Part shown: in pieces, positions 40,764-50,796 of the stretch
Position numbering within the stretch: position 1 is the first letter of the stretch
Layout: every line of letters starts with the position of its first letter
Origin: Bacillus_AD sp047238185
Lineage (GTDB): Bacteria > Bacillota > Bacilli > Bacillales > DSM-1321
DNA length: 64,000 nt
Assembly (NCBI RefSeq): GCF_047238185.1
Contig: NZ_JBDFMI010000001.1
Span: forward strand, 1,860,001 to 1,924,000
Reading direction: 5' to 3'
The notes under the pieces: generated by a model
What the model saw: the letters and a program-made list of their open reading frames with translations, nothing else
Databases searched by the model: none
What the model was told of the DNA's origin: nothing
Translations under genes and position numbers: made by a program

Positions 40764-42203
40764 TCAATTCACTTTTGAAGAAGGTGATTCAAGATATTTT
40801 AAAAAGTCTACCGCTTGCTTTTCGCATAAATTATCGATGTAAAATTCTTCAAATACATCTTCAGAATAAACTGAGAAACCATAATCCTTTAACTGTCTGC
40901 GCTTCATTAAGAAGCTTTGAGCCGTATTGACGCTTTGTACATATTTCTTAAAAGTAATAACAGTTTCAACTGTAAGTATATGCGTTTGCCTAATAGTTAT
41001 ATATCTATCGTTAAATGTTAAGCCGGCATATTTCCATTGTAGATAAGCGTTTGGAGTTATGAGCACTATAAATGCTGCTAATCCAATTAAAAAATAATCA
41101 AAGTAAGCGGTGATAATTAAACATACTACTCCTAAACGGGTTATCCAATTATTATAATAAAAGAAGAATGCGTTTTGATTTGGCGTTATATCCAGAATTT
41201 GCTCTTTAAACTCTGGAAAATATCTATTTAACACGGATGATACTTCATTTTTTTTAATGACAGGAGCGATTAATATGGAAGTGGATCCTGAATCATAAAA
41301 CCCAACACAATCTATTTCAAGCTGAACATAGCCGAACCATCTATAAAAAATAGGTTCAACGATTCGAAGAGTTCTCATATGCTTTCTTGGAATATGAAAA
41401 GCCTTTCGGTTAAATCTTCCCTGTTCAACAATGACTTCTTTACCAGTACCTCTAATAGAAAAATTACTATATGTAACAAATATATATCCGAAGCTAATTA
41501 TGTAGGTCAGGACTAATACTGCCGCTACACATATTAATATGGCTGTTAAAATTTCTGGATTGAGTAAATTTATATCTGCAAATTCTTTTATTAACTCTTT
41601 TCCAGTTGCTTGTTTTTCATCGTAGTGCTTACTTAAAAAACCTAATATAAAACTAAATGTAGTTAATGCTGCCGGAAAAGCCATTAATAAAACTTTCAAG
41701 CTGGAAGTGGATAATAATAAGTAGCCAAACGGTGTTAACTTTGTGCTATTTTTAACCTTAACCATCTGAAGCAGAAAATCAGGGAATATTTGTTCTTTTA
41801 CACGTTTAATATGCTTATTAGCTAATACAAAGGTAACACTACTTCCTCCTATTAGTTCCAGTGAAAAGTTTGAAATACTAAATAATCGTTTTGGTAAAGA
41901 ATCTGTAGTTGTAATAGACTTTACTCTTTTATACGGTATTTCATTTACCTTTTTACTGAATACTCCTTCTGAAATACGGATGAAAGAATCTTTGAATTCA
42001 AATGTTTTATTGATCCATTTTAAAAATGAATAGATCACAAGCAGTACAATGAACATATAAAAAGCTGCTTTTATATAGATTGCGTAATGATTTTTAGCCC
42101 CAATAAAAGCAATGACCAGTCCCAAGAGCGGCCATACCTGAGTCTTTATACTATCAAAAGTATGGTACAAAAACTCAATAATATTATCTCTTTGCTTACT
42201 CAT
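40764..42203 (-). CDS. ydbT: bPH2-domain membrane protein, YdbT-like
   Basis: A 479-residue membrane protein with several helices (about 18-64, 165-195, 215-245, 345-385) between three bacterial PH (bPH2) units, for example EIPYKRVKSITTTDSLPKRL, HIPRKHMRTLRIVEPIFYRW and VITFKKYVQSVNTAQS. YdbS and YdbT of B. subtilis form such a pair and have been linked to resistance against antimicrobial peptides. It overlaps the ydbS-like gene by 8 bases. AT-rich compared with clpE. Confidence 0.85.
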   Translation of the reverse strand: MSKQRDNIIEFLYHTFDSIKTQVWPLLGLVIAFIGAKNHYAIYIKAAFYMFIVLLVIYSFLKWINKTFEFKDSFIRISEGVFSKKVNEIPYKRVKSITTTDSLPKRLFSISNFSLELIGGSSVTFVLANKHIKRVKEQIFPDFLLQMVKVKNSTKLTPFGYLLLSTSSLKVLLMAFPAALTTFSFILGFLSKHYDEKQATGKELIKEFADINLLNPEILTAILICVAAVLVLTYIISFGYIFVTYSNFSIRGTGKEVIVEQGRFNRKAFHIPRKHMRTLRIVEPIFYRWFGYVQLEIDCVGFYDSGSTSILIAPVIKKNEVSSVLNRYFPEFKEQILDITPNQNAFFFYYNNWITRLGVVCLIITAYFDYFLIGLAAFIVLITPNAYLQWKYAGLTFNDRYITIRQTHILTVETVITFKKYVQSVNTAQSFLMKRRQLKDYGFSVYSEDVFEEFYIDNLCEKQAVDFLKYLESPSSKVN

Positions 42204-42663
42204 CTATGTCAGCCTCTTTGCTTAGAACATATTTTGTAATTGGTTCCTTCAGTTTGTTAACCTCACTTAGTTTTATATATTCAATATAGTGAGCGTCCCC
42301 TGCTGTATATATACTTAAAGAATATAAGTCAAAAAAACGAGAAAAAAATGTCTTTTCAACATCATAATGCTGAATTTTCTTTAATGGAATCGTATACTCT
42401 TTTTTCGATAACCCGCCCTTCCTCACATACAAAAAGTGTTCAATTACTTGATAAGAAGTATTTTTTTGTTTGAAAGGGCTCAATATTATTTCTAACAACA
42501 TATCATAGATTTTATACACCAGATATAAGAGTATAGCGAATAATAAGAAATCAGTTTCCCTAAATAAATATGCTGCTCCTGAAGCAACAATAATAGGAAT
42601 GATTGAGGATTTGATTGCCTCCAATATCCATATTATTGTGCTTCCTTTGTCCACATTGGTCAT
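42196..42663 (-). CDS. ydbS: bPH2-domain membrane protein, YdbS-like
   Basis: A 155-residue protein with two N-terminal helices (about 16-30 and 34-52) and one bPH2 domain including LYVRKGGLSKKEYTIPLKKI. AAGGGGAAGAATAT precedes the ATG. It is the first gene of the two-gene unit with ydbT, driven by a promoter at 42698-42726. The pair probably forms a membrane complex facing the cytosol. Confidence 0.83.
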   Translation of the reverse strand: MTNVDKGSTIIWILEAIKSSIIPIIVASGAAYLFRETDFLLFAILLYLVYKIYDMLLEIILSPFKQKNTSYQVIEHFLYVRKGGLSKKEYTIPLKKIQHYDVEKTFFSRFFDLYSLSIYTAGDAHYIEYIKLSEVNKLKEPITKYVLSKEADIDE

Positions 42664-42697
42664 ATATTCTTCCCCTTAACTATTGGCTTTTTGTACT

Positions 42698-42726
42698 CTA
42701 TTATTCTTTTTTAGATAAACGTTCAA
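42698..42726 (-). promoter_or_regulatory. Promoter of ydbST
   Basis: On the minus strand TTGAAC (42726-42721) and TAATAG (42703-42698) are 17 bases apart, 35 bases before the ydbS start. Confidence 0.5.
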
Positions 42727-42729
42727 TAA

Positions 42730-43090
42730 CAATAATAACCCTTAGGACTTTTGTTTTTCTAGTAATAGACCCTTAATGATATGGTTCTATCTTTCTGGTT
42801 TAACGGGAATCCATTAATTGCGTATAATCTGTTAAATATTATCTTATACTATTCATTTTTCGTTCCTATGGGTAGGTCTTTACATCCATTTATGTACTTC
42901 ATCCAGTTTTTCTATTCTGAATCTTGTTTTTTTCCTTCTATGAAGTTTAAAATCTACTTCCCTCAGGTTCTTCACTTCTATAAATACCATTATTATATTT
43001 TAACAGTATAATCAGTATGATACTTATGTTCCATTCTTGTTTGTGGAGAAAGCAGCGTTTTTGTGGAGTAGTTATTCATCAAAACTATAT
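42730..43090. other. AT-rich intergenic stretch without a supported gene
   Basis: Short frames occur on both strands, but none has a ribosome site or recognisable protein pattern. Confidence 0.35.
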
Positions 43091-43096
43091 GACAAA

Positions 43097-43123
43097 AAAA
43101 CGCAGTGGGCTTCACTGCGTTTT
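43097..43123 (-). terminator. Terminator of gltT
   Basis: An 11-bp stem AAAACGCAGTG / CACTGCGTTTT with GTTTTTTTGTC after it on the minus strand, 119 bases beyond the gltT stop. Confidence 0.85.
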
Positions 43124-43241
43124 AATTATTCTTATCCATCCATTAGCTAAATCATGGATGTTTATTATTCAATTTTTCGATAGATTCTGAAATCATTAGG
43201 GGGAGAGTAGCAAATTGGAGGGCTTTCTAGTATGCATCACT

Positions 43242-44489
43242 TTACACTTCTGCCTTTGTTGCGCGATTCGGGTCAAAGTTCCCTTCCCATTTCGAAATCA
43301 CAATAGCAGCCAGTGAATTCCCAATTACGTTAACAACTGTTCTTCCCATATCTAGAATACGATCAATTCCAGCGATGAACGCAAGCCCTTCAACCGGAAT
43401 ACCGACAGTTCCTAGAGTAGCAAGAAGGACAACAAATGAGACGCCAGGCACACCGGCAATACCCTTTGAAGTAACCATCAATGCGAGCAGAAGAGAAATT
43501 TGAGCGGATATACTCATATCTATTCCGTACATCTGGGCTATAAAGATGGCTGCTAGCGCTTGATACAAGGTTGAACCATCCAGGTTGAATGAATAGCCGG
43601 TAGGTATGACAAATGAAGCAACGTGCTTCGGACAGCCAGCCTTCTCAACTTTTTCCATAATTCGCGGAAGGACTGCTTCTGAACTTGCTGTCGAAAACGC
43701 AAGGATTAATTCCTCTTTGATCAATTTGATTAATGTAAACAAATTGAAGCCAACTAGTTTGGCAATGAGGCCCATCACAACCACAATAAAGAAGATCATA
43801 GTACCGTAGACTGATAATACGAGTTTGCCTAATGGAATGAGTGAAGCCAGCCCAAACTTGGAAACAGTAATTCCGATTAAGGCAAAAACGCCGAATGGAG
43901 CCACTTTCATAACTTGGTTCGTCACATAGAACATCGTACTGGCAACGCCTTCAAAAAAGGCCAGTACCGGCTTACCTTTAGCCCCGATGGCTGATACGCC
44001 CAGTCCAAAGATCAATGAAAAGAAGATAATTGCCAGCATATCGCCATTTGCGATTGCGGCAATCGGATTTGTCGGAACAATATTGACAATGGTCTCTACC
44101 AATCCTTTGGATTCAGTTTTCTCCGCTGTATCCAAATAACTTCCGATATCCGTTTGATTTAGTTCTTGCATGTTAATGCCTGTTCCTGGGTGCAAAATAT
44201 TCGCAGCCAGAATGCCAACGACTATTGCGATCGTTGTCACAATTTCAAAATAAAGAAGCGTTTTTCCGCCGATTTTGCCTAAGTGCTTAAGATCGCCTAC
44301 ACCTGCAACGGCAATAATAATACTGGACACAATAATCGGAACAACAATCATTTTAATTAAACGAAGAAAGATATCACCGATTGGCTGCAACACGCTCGCA
44401 ATATGGTCATTGCCGTAGAAAATAGCACCGACAATGATTCCGACAACCAATCCAATAAGAATTTGACTCGCTAAGCTAATTTTTTTCAT
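43242..44489 (-). CDS. gltT: Glutamate/aspartate:cation symporter, GltT type
   Basis: A 415-residue DAACS-family transporter with eight membrane helices and two re-entrant loops. Diagnostic motifs are the serine-rich hairpin AFSTASSEAVLPRIME, GYSFNLDGSTLYQALA and GIDRILDMGRTVVNVIGNSLA. It imports acidic amino acids with H+ or Na+. The sequence follows GltT rather than GltP (MQELNQTDIGSYLDT, VETIVNIVPTNP). The ATG follows AAGGTGAGG. A 16-base palindrome lies 28 bases upstream. Confidence 0.94.
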   Translation of the reverse strand: MKKISLASQILIGLVVGIIVGAIFYGNDHIASVLQPIGDIFLRLIKMIVVPIIVSSIIIAVAGVGDLKHLGKIGGKTLLYFEIVTTIAIVVGILAANILHPGTGINMQELNQTDIGSYLDTAEKTESKGLVETIVNIVPTNPIAAIANGDMLAIIFFSLIFGLGVSAIGAKGKPVLAFFEGVASTMFYVTNQVMKVAPFGVFALIGITVSKFGLASLIPLGKLVLSVYGTMIFFIVVVMGLIAKLVGFNLFTLIKLIKEELILAFSTASSEAVLPRIMEKVEKAGCPKHVASFVIPTGYSFNLDGSTLYQALAAIFIAQMYGIDMSISAQISLLLALMVTSKGIAGVPGVSFVVLLATLGTVGIPVEGLAFIAGIDRILDMGRTVVNVIGNSLAAIVISKWEGNFDPNRATKAEV

Positions 44490-44516
44490 CTAACAACCTC
44501 ACCTTCAGAAAGAATC

Positions 44517-44532
44517 TTGCTGTATACAGCAA
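44517..44532. promoter_or_regulatory. Perfect 16-base palindrome before gltT
   Basis: TTGCTGTATACAGCAA is a perfect palindrome placed 28 bases before the gltT start codon. The position fits a repressor site or the start of the leader. The regulator is unknown. Confidence 0.45.
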
Positions 44533-44539
44533 TATGACT

Positions 44540-45292
44540 ATGCGAAAACAGGCTTTCCCTATGGAAAAAGTCGACTTTACACCGCTAGCACGGATGCTTG
44601 CCATTCTGTTTTCTGAAAAAGTACGAAAGGTCAGTTGTTGGGTAAAAGAATTAGATACACGGCCCTTTTGCTTAATTTCCCCCTAAAGCGGCTTAAAGCC
44701 ACTAATCCCCCCTGTTTCTAAGAAAACTCTCAATAAAAATAGTATTTCAGAAATTTAGTATATCAAGATTACTTCCACAAATAAAGAAATGTGCTTTTTC
44801 CTACTTTTATTTGTTTTTTGGTTTCTGGCAGTCCATTTTGCACAATTTGTCATTTTTCTAATATAGATATTAAAAAATACCACTATTTTAAAATCGTTAC
44901 ATAATCGTTAATTTCATTGATTTCTATTGGAAAACAATCTTTTTTTATTTTTTTAAAGGAATGATGATACCCTCTCAAAATATTGTTAACCCCCATTTTT
45001 AAAAAATGACTTTTTTTTCAATCGGGTTTTGCTCTTTTTCTAGTATATCTTTTTCCGAAAAAACAACACACAATCTCAGTAGCTTATCACGATTAGAATG
45101 AACAAACGATATCTCTTTCAATTCACACATACATGCACAGATGTAAACTCGCTATGCTATTTGCATTATTTTCATGGAAATTTAAGGTTTAATGCATATA
45201 TGTACACTTTCTTATTAGCAGTATATATAGACGTTTATACCGATAAAAAGAATAGATATTAAAGACGCTATCTTACTATTAAGGATGATATT
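44540..45292. other. Long AT-rich intergenic stretch
   Basis: About 750 bases with T-runs and no frame having both a ribosome site and a protein-like sequence. It carries the upstream regions of gltT (leftward) and of the split hydrolase (rightward). Confidence 0.4.
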
Positions 45293-45348
45293 ATGGTGAA
45301 AATCCACTCAATTACAGAAGGAATAGGAAATGAGAACAATATATTCTT

Positions 45349-45354
45349 GCCGGG
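45349..45354. repeat. Target-site duplication, left copy
   Basis: GCCGGG directly flanks the left end of the IS21-family element; the same six bases follow the right end at 47541-47546. Confidence 0.85.
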
Positions 45355-45407
45355 TGTAAATGTCAACATAAATATGTACACTTTCGCTTGGATAAGGATG
45401 TACAGAA

Positions 45408-46166
45408 TTACTCGTTCTCTTTTGCTAAATGATCCTTTAATCGGTATGAATCACCTATCATAGGCACAACTGTCGCATGATGTAAAATGCGGTCTAATAT
45501 GGCATTGGCCAGTTTAGGTTCCTGAAATATTTCATCCCACGCTTTGAAATTCACATTGGTTGTTAAGATGGTACTTCTTTTTTCATATCTTCGATCAATC
45601 AGCTGGAAAAACAACTTAGCGTCTTCGTGATCAATCGGTAAATAACCGATTTCATCGATGATTAACAGTCTGTATTTGCTGTAATGCTTCAAACGGCTCT
45701 CTAACCGATTTTCTAATCGAGCTTTCCTCAAATTTTGAATCAAGTCATGGCACTTAATAAAATAGGTACTCGTCCGTTTCTTTGCTGCCGCAATCCCTAT
45801 TGCTGTGGCCAAATGGGTTTTACCGACACCACTTGGTCCTAAAAACACAATATTTTCATTCTCCTCGATAAAACGCAATGTAAGGAAGTCTAGAATCTGC
45901 TGTTGGTTAATCGATGTTTGAAAGGTAAAATCGAAATCTTTCACCTCCTTAAAATGAGGGAAAGCTGCGACCTTCACCATCGATTGCGTCATGTTTTTCT
46001 CCCGTATGTCTATTTCATACGCAGTCAACTTGATTAATGTGTCGATAAATGACATCTGATGCTTTACGCTGAAGTCTACGATTTCATTTAAATGTAAGCT
46101 CATTTGCTTTAACTTTAGATAGTCAAGATTCCATAATAATTGTTGATAGTTTGTAGTTGGATTCAT
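45408..46166 (-). CDS. istB: IS21-family helper ATPase IstB
   Basis: A 252-residue AAA+ ATPase of the IstB/DnaC type that loads and regulates the IstA transposase at the target. Walker A is GPSGVGKT (110-117) and Walker B is LLIIDEIG (167-174); an N-terminal helical region precedes them. Its ATG overlaps the istA stop by one base (TAATG). Full length. Confidence 0.95.
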   Translation of the reverse strand: MNPTTNYQQLLWNLDYLKLKQMSLHLNEIVDFSVKHQMSFIDTLIKLTAYEIDIREKNMTQSMVKVAAFPHFKEVKDFDFTFQTSINQQQILDFLTLRFIEENENIVFLGPSGVGKTHLATAIGIAAAKKRTSTYFIKCHDLIQNLRKARLENRLESRLKHYSKYRLLIIDEIGYLPIDHEDAKLFFQLIDRRYEKRSTILTTNVNFKAWDEIFQEPKLANAILDRILHHATVVPMIGDSYRLKDHLAKENE

Positions 46167-47449
46167 TATTTATACACTTCTCCAATCGTTGCTAAATTCC
46201 GTTTTGCTAAATCGTCGATTTCAGGATAATGAGGGGTGGAAACAAGTAAGCTTGCCTTATAATGTTCCTCTTGATAATTAAGTTTAGCGTTACTAATTGG
46301 ATGTTGGGCGATCAGTTTCATGTTATAATAAATCCACAAGTAGTCATCATACACCTGTAAGCCTACTTTTTTTCCTTGATATTCTGGTGGTACAGAGTAT
46401 TGATTCGATTTGTAGGAAATCATGTTTGATGCATTGACTTTTACATGTGTATGTTTGATGCGATAGGAATCTCTTACTTTGTCAGTTGGTAGCTGGAGTA
46501 AGTGGTTCCTTTCTTTTTTGAATTCCATAATCGGTATTTTCCCCGTTCCTTGATGGATCTGGTGATTCATTCTATTCCCTAAATCCTGTATGAATAGATG
46601 AAGTTCCTCCATTGTCAGTTGACCTTGGTACGCATGAATTTCATCAAGGAGTTTCATTGTGGATTCAATTTTCCCCTTGGTTCTCGGTCGTCCTGCAATA
46701 CATGGTTTGACTTTAAAATCAAAGTCCCTCGCAAACTGATCAAATTTCGCATTCACTTTCCCAGGTTGATAATCAGTCCTCGCTTCATCCATTACCGTTT
46801 TCATATTATCCGTAAGGATTTCAGCTGGAACTCCGCCAATTGCTTCAAAAGTATCTGTTAAAAAAGAAAGTAAGGTACTCTGTGACTTAGAAAGACTTAA
46901 TTGAAATGTTCGGAATCTGGAATTTGATAAAATGAAAGCCGCCACATTGACTTCTATCTTTTCTCCCTCTTTGGTTTCGAATAAAATGTTTTCCTTCCAA
47001 TCTAATTGGGCCTGCTTACCTGGTGGCGTTTCAAATCGGACTGTCCCTTTGGGTGAAGAAATACGTTTATCCTCTTCAAAGTAGGCATTAAATTCAGGTG
47101 TACGAGCTATATACGCACGGAAGGTTGAAGCTCCACATTCCAATCCATGATTGTCTTTTAGGTACTGCCAAAGCATACGACGGTAATAAAATACCTGTTT
47201 TGAATCTTCTGATAACAATGCGGCTATTATTTCATAATAAGGATCAATCTTTGAGGGCTTTTCCCTTTTTCTTTTTGGGATAAAGCCATTTAGATATTTA
47301 TCAATTGTCCGCCGATCCACACCCAATTCCTTTGCTAGCTTACTTTTATTGATTTTCATTTTCATATGCTCCATAATCTGTTTGAATTTCGGTAAGTCTG
47401 AAAGACTTTTAATCTCAAAATCGATATCAATATTCATTGTTATGTACAT
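46166..47449 (-). CDS. istA: IS21-family transposase IstA
   Basis: A 427-residue transposase with an N-terminal helix-turn-helix (KSKLAKELGVDRRTIDKYLN), an rve-type DDE core (QLDWKENI, EILTDNMKT, and Glu in TKGKIESTM) and a C-terminal beta-barrel part. The ATG at 47449 is chosen because GGGGGGATTAGT lies just upstream; frame extension to 47521 has no ribosome site and runs into the terminal repeat. Full length. Confidence 0.95.
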   Translation of the reverse strand: MYITMNIDIDFEIKSLSDLPKFKQIMEHMKMKINKSKLAKELGVDRRTIDKYLNGFIPKRKREKPSKIDPYYEIIAALLSEDSKQVFYYRRMLWQYLKDNHGLECGASTFRAYIARTPEFNAYFEEDKRISSPKGTVRFETPPGKQAQLDWKENILFETKEGEKIEVNVAAFILSNSRFRTFQLSLSKSQSTLLSFLTDTFEAIGGVPAEILTDNMKTVMDEARTDYQPGKVNAKFDQFARDFDFKVKPCIAGRPRTKGKIESTMKLLDEIHAYQGQLTMEELHLFIQDLGNRMNHQIHQGTGKIPIMEFKKERNHLLQLPTDKVRDSYRIKHTHVKVNASNMISYKSNQYSVPPEYQGKKVGLQVYDDYLWIYYNMKLIAQHPISNAKLNYQEEHYKASLLVSTPHYPEIDDLAKRNLATIGEVYK

Positions 47450-47540
47450 ACTAATCCCCCCAAGATTAGTATGTAGATTCATATCAAATTTGTACATATT
47501 TATTCGAGCAATACTGTACATATTTAAATTAGCATTTCTA

Positions 47541-47546
47541 GCCGGG
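47541..47546. repeat. Target-site duplication, right copy
   Basis: GCCGGG, identical to 45349-45354, at the right junction of the IS21-family element. Confidence 0.85.
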
Positions 47547-48421
47547 GACTGGTTGGGGTGCAGAATTTGGTAAACCCATAGCTTCTGCTTTAAAAGATCA
47601 TTTTGTTACTCATATGCTTGATCTGCCTGGCGTTGGAAGAAGTGAAGGATTAAGGGGAATTGTAACACTTCAGGATACGGCGGATTGGCTGCATTCTTAT
47701 ATGGAACTAAACCAATTACACAAGGTTAACGTAATCGGTCATTCTTTAGATGGGGTAATAGCCTTATCGTACGCTTTGTGTTATCCGGAAAAAGTGGATA
47801 AGATCATTTTATAGGACATTGGCTATGAAAAGATTGAACGGTTTCCTGTAAAAATGATGGGGAACATTGGTTATGTTTTGCGTTTAATCAGTATCTTGCA
47901 TACATATTTTGGGCAAAAGATTCTTGGGGATGATTCGCATTCCTCTCATAGCAATGAAGGATTGGAAAAGACAGAAGAATCCATCCAGCAAATGATAGTC
48001 ACTCTAGGTCTTAAAGATACCTCTTTTATTAGAGAATCCATTCAAAATCAACCTTCTACCACGAATGAAGGAATTCGTTTATTACTGGCTGCATATAGAG
48101 CCAACCTTCCTAAACTTGTAAAAGAACTAAAGGTTCCTTGTCTCATTTTGTTTGGAATTAGGGCCTCCGACTGTAAAAGAAAGCAGAAAAGACTAGCAAA
48201 AAAAAGCCACACACTGGAAAAGAAAGGCATTGCAACAAAGGCATTAATTGGCGGACATTACGCCCACGCCACTGACGGCAAAGCACTCACCATTATGTCT
48301 TCGTTTTTAGTCCTTTGATCAATAGGATAGCCTCCCTATTCGCCAGGCCTCCTATGAGGGATTCTAATTGTTTCTCCTTTCCCTATACACATCACATGAT
48401 TCATGTGAATGTGTATAAAAA

Positions 48422-48456
48422 CAAGCCGTTCCCAATAGTACGGGAAACGGCTTGTT
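48422..48456 (-). terminator. Terminator of the catalase gene
   Basis: CAAGCCGTTCCC / GGGAAACGGCTTG stem with a TTGTTTTTAT tail on the minus strand, 17 bases after the catalase stop codon. Confidence 0.85.
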
Positions 48457-48472
48457 CATTCAAGGGTCCACA

Positions 48473-50521
48473 CTATTTTTTCATCCGTCCATAGAAGCGC
48501 CTTTTCGCAACGGCAGGGATGAAACGTTTAGATAATGCCACCGGGTCGTTGTTCGCAAATACACCATCTTCACCTATAATGCCTAGCGATTCAATAATGC
48601 CTATCCCTTCCCCGCTTGCTGCAATCGGCTTAAAATGATTATAGGCCCCCATCAGGAAATGCTGCGCATTCTTTTCAAAATCCTTGCATTGTTGATTTCC
48701 TCCGATGATCAATAACGAGTCATATAAGACAGCCGCACCCGTTAAAAAGGTATCGTCCACTCTCACTTTTTCACCATCATCACCCGCTACCCTCCCTAAC
48801 CGATTGCTTATGATGACCGGCTGAATGCCATATTTAACGAAATAATCCCTGATTGGTTTCAATATGTCCGTTTGGAATCCTTCAGCGATCATTATTCCGA
48901 CACGCAACGTATAAGGAAGATATCTGGTATTCATTTGGCTTAGAGCCGGTGAAGATTTAGTGACAGCCGACTGCTTTATATGTCCGGGCATCTCTACTCC
49001 TATGTTTTTCGCTACCCCTTTGGCCAATGAGGTGGAAATATGAGCAATCATATCGACAACCTGCTGCCTGACTGAATGGCTTTTTACTTTTCCCAATTCA
49101 AAACTGAATGCATTCTGAATATGTTTTTTCTCGATCAGGCTCATACTATTCCAAAATAGCCGCGCCTGTGAAAAGTGATCATCGAATAGTTCACCAGTCA
49201 ATCTTGTTTTGTGCCCATGGACTTTGTCAGGAAATGATTCAAACCCTCCATCTTTTGCGGAAACAGGAATAGGTGTATTATTGGCCAAGGAATTTTGATG
49301 GTATGCAACTCTCCCGACATCAATGGCGATCCGTTGTCCCCCATCACGTTGATTATTATGGAAGGGACAAACCGGACGGTTGATGGGCAACTCCTTATAA
49401 TTTGTGCCTACTCGGTACATTTGTGTATCTGTATAGGAAAAAAGTCTTCCCTGCAAAAGAGGATCGTTTGTAAAATCAATGCCGGGAACGATATTTCCAG
49501 GATGCAAGGCAATTTGTTCAGTTTCAGCAAACACATTATCCACATTTCTATTCAGTGTCATCTTGCCGATGATTTGGACAGGAACATCTTCTTCAGGCCA
49601 TAGCTTGGTGGCGTCCAATATATCAAAATCAAACATGAATTCGTCCTCTTCATGGATGATTTGGACTCCAAGCTCATACTGAGGAAAATGGCCCATCTCA
49701 ATATTCGTCCATAAATCTCTTCTATGGTAATCGGGATCATAGCCGCCTATTTGTTGAGCTTCATTCCATAGCAGCGAGTGAATGCCGAGAATCGGCTTCC
49801 AATGGAATTTCACAAAATGGGCTTTTCCTTCTTCGTTGACCAATCGAAATGTATGTACCCCGAAGCCCTGCATCATCCTGAAGCTTCTCGGCAAAGTCCG
49901 GTCTGACATAATCCACATCATCATTGCGGCTGATTCCTGATTATTGGCGATAAAATCCCAGAAGGTATCATGGGCGGTTTGTCCTTGGGGGATTTCATTA
50001 TTTGGCTCGGGTTTTAGGGCATGAATAAGATCAGGGAACTTCATACTATCCTGTATGAAAAAAATAGGGATATTATTGCCCACTAAATCAAAATTCCCTT
50101 CATCTGTGTAGAATTTCACAGCGAAGCCGCGGACATCCCTGTTTGTTTCACTTGCTCCTTTTGAACCTGCCACTTCCGAAAACCGCACAAAGACCGGCGT
50201 TTTCTTTTTGGGGTTTTGCAAAAAGGAAGCTTTCGTCCACTTTTCCATACAACCGTACACTTCAAATTCCCCATGTGCGCCATACCCACGGGCATGCACC
50301 ACCCTTTCAGGGATGCGTTCACGGTCGAAATGCATCATTTTTTCACGGAAATGAACATCTTCAATCAGTGTAGGACCCCTTTTTCCCGCCTTTAAGGAAT
50401 CCTCATCATTGCTTACCCGGACTCCCTGATTGGTTGCCATTATTTCTCCTGCCGAACGTTTGCGGAAATGATCCAATTGTTTTTCCTTCTTGTTGCCAGC
50501 CTTTTTGTAATCATTATCCAT
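48473..50521 (-). CDS. katE: Large-subunit (clade 2) monofunctional catalase
   Basis: A 682-residue heme catalase, the KatE/HPII type with an extra C-terminal flavodoxin-like (DJ-1/PfpI-like) domain from about 540. Active-site His is in ERVVHARGYGAHGEF, Asn in FDLVGNNIPIFFIQD, and heme-ligand Tyr in LFSYTDTQMYRVG. It breaks down hydrogen peroxide. The ATG at 50521 follows GGAGGTTAGCTGG; the frame extends to 50626 without a site. The length matches Bacillus KatE (about 686). The promoter was not identified; sigma-B control is common in the family. Confidence 0.93.
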   Translation of the reverse strand: MDNDYKKAGNKKEKQLDHFRKRSAGEIMATNQGVRVSNDEDSLKAGKRGPTLIEDVHFREKMMHFDRERIPERVVHARGYGAHGEFEVYGCMEKWTKASFLQNPKKKTPVFVRFSEVAGSKGASETNRDVRGFAVKFYTDEGNFDLVGNNIPIFFIQDSMKFPDLIHALKPEPNNEIPQGQTAHDTFWDFIANNQESAAMMMWIMSDRTLPRSFRMMQGFGVHTFRLVNEEGKAHFVKFHWKPILGIHSLLWNEAQQIGGYDPDYHRRDLWTNIEMGHFPQYELGVQIIHEEDEFMFDFDILDATKLWPEEDVPVQIIGKMTLNRNVDNVFAETEQIALHPGNIVPGIDFTNDPLLQGRLFSYTDTQMYRVGTNYKELPINRPVCPFHNNQRDGGQRIAIDVGRVAYHQNSLANNTPIPVSAKDGGFESFPDKVHGHKTRLTGELFDDHFSQARLFWNSMSLIEKKHIQNAFSFELGKVKSHSVRQQVVDMIAHISTSLAKGVAKNIGVEMPGHIKQSAVTKSSPALSQMNTRYLPYTLRVGIMIAEGFQTDILKPIRDYFVKYGIQPVIISNRLGRVAGDDGEKVRVDDTFLTGAAVLYDSLLIIGGNQQCKDFEKNAQHFLMGAYNHFKPIAASGEGIGIIESLGIIGEDGVFANNDPVALSKRFIPAVAKRRFYGRMKK

Positions 50522-50796
50522 CCAGCTAACCTCCTGCCGCCTTTTCTTGATTAGCATCCTACTAGACCATTCTATTCCACCGATAGTGATATATGCCCTC
50601 TGGATTCCGCCAAATACATATTTCATTCAATGCCCCGCTAATACATCAATAATTCAGAATAGTGTATAGTTAGAAGAGAGGGACATTCTTAATTGGAAAG
50701 GCTGAGTTCATCTAGTCACAACAGCATGAGGATTACATACAGAATTAACATCTGAAAAAGATAGAAAAAAAGGGGATTATTAATTGGTTATTAAAA

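Larger units (their letters stand above)
45355..47540 (-). mobile_element. IS21-family insertion sequence
   Basis: A complete 2186-base element carrying istA and istB on the minus strand. The ends are inverted repeats: TGTAAATGTCAACATAAATA then TGTACA on the left, and, on the minus strand, TAGAAATGCTAATTTAAATA then TGTACA on the right. A second TGTACA lies about 28-29 bases further in at both ends, the multiple-repeat end structure typical of IS21. A 6-bp GCCGGG duplication flanks it. Both genes and ends look intact, so it may be active. Confidence 0.93.
45293..48318 (+). pseudogene. Alpha/beta hydrolase gene split by IS21-family insertion
   Basis: The 5' part (45293-45354) encodes MVKIHSITEGIGNENNIFLP then G. 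Removing the insertion and one copy of the duplicated GCCGGG joins it in frame to 47547-48318. The rebuilt gene is 834 bases, 278 codons, reading FLPGTGWGAEFGKPIASALK across the junction. It shows the alpha/beta-hydrolase order: an oxyanion loop, MLDLPGVGRSEG, the nucleophile elbow, a cap, and GGHYAHATDGKA with the catalytic His. Two more lesions exist: the nucleophile elbow is GHSLDG instead of GxSxG, and a TAG at 47812 interrupts KIIL/DIGY. AAGGATG precedes the ATG. The gene is dead. Confidence 0.85.

Noticed and set aside
42781..43011. A 76-codon Phe/Tyr-rich plus-strand frame
   Set aside because: No ribosome site, composition typical of AT-rich noncoding DNA, no homolog recognised.
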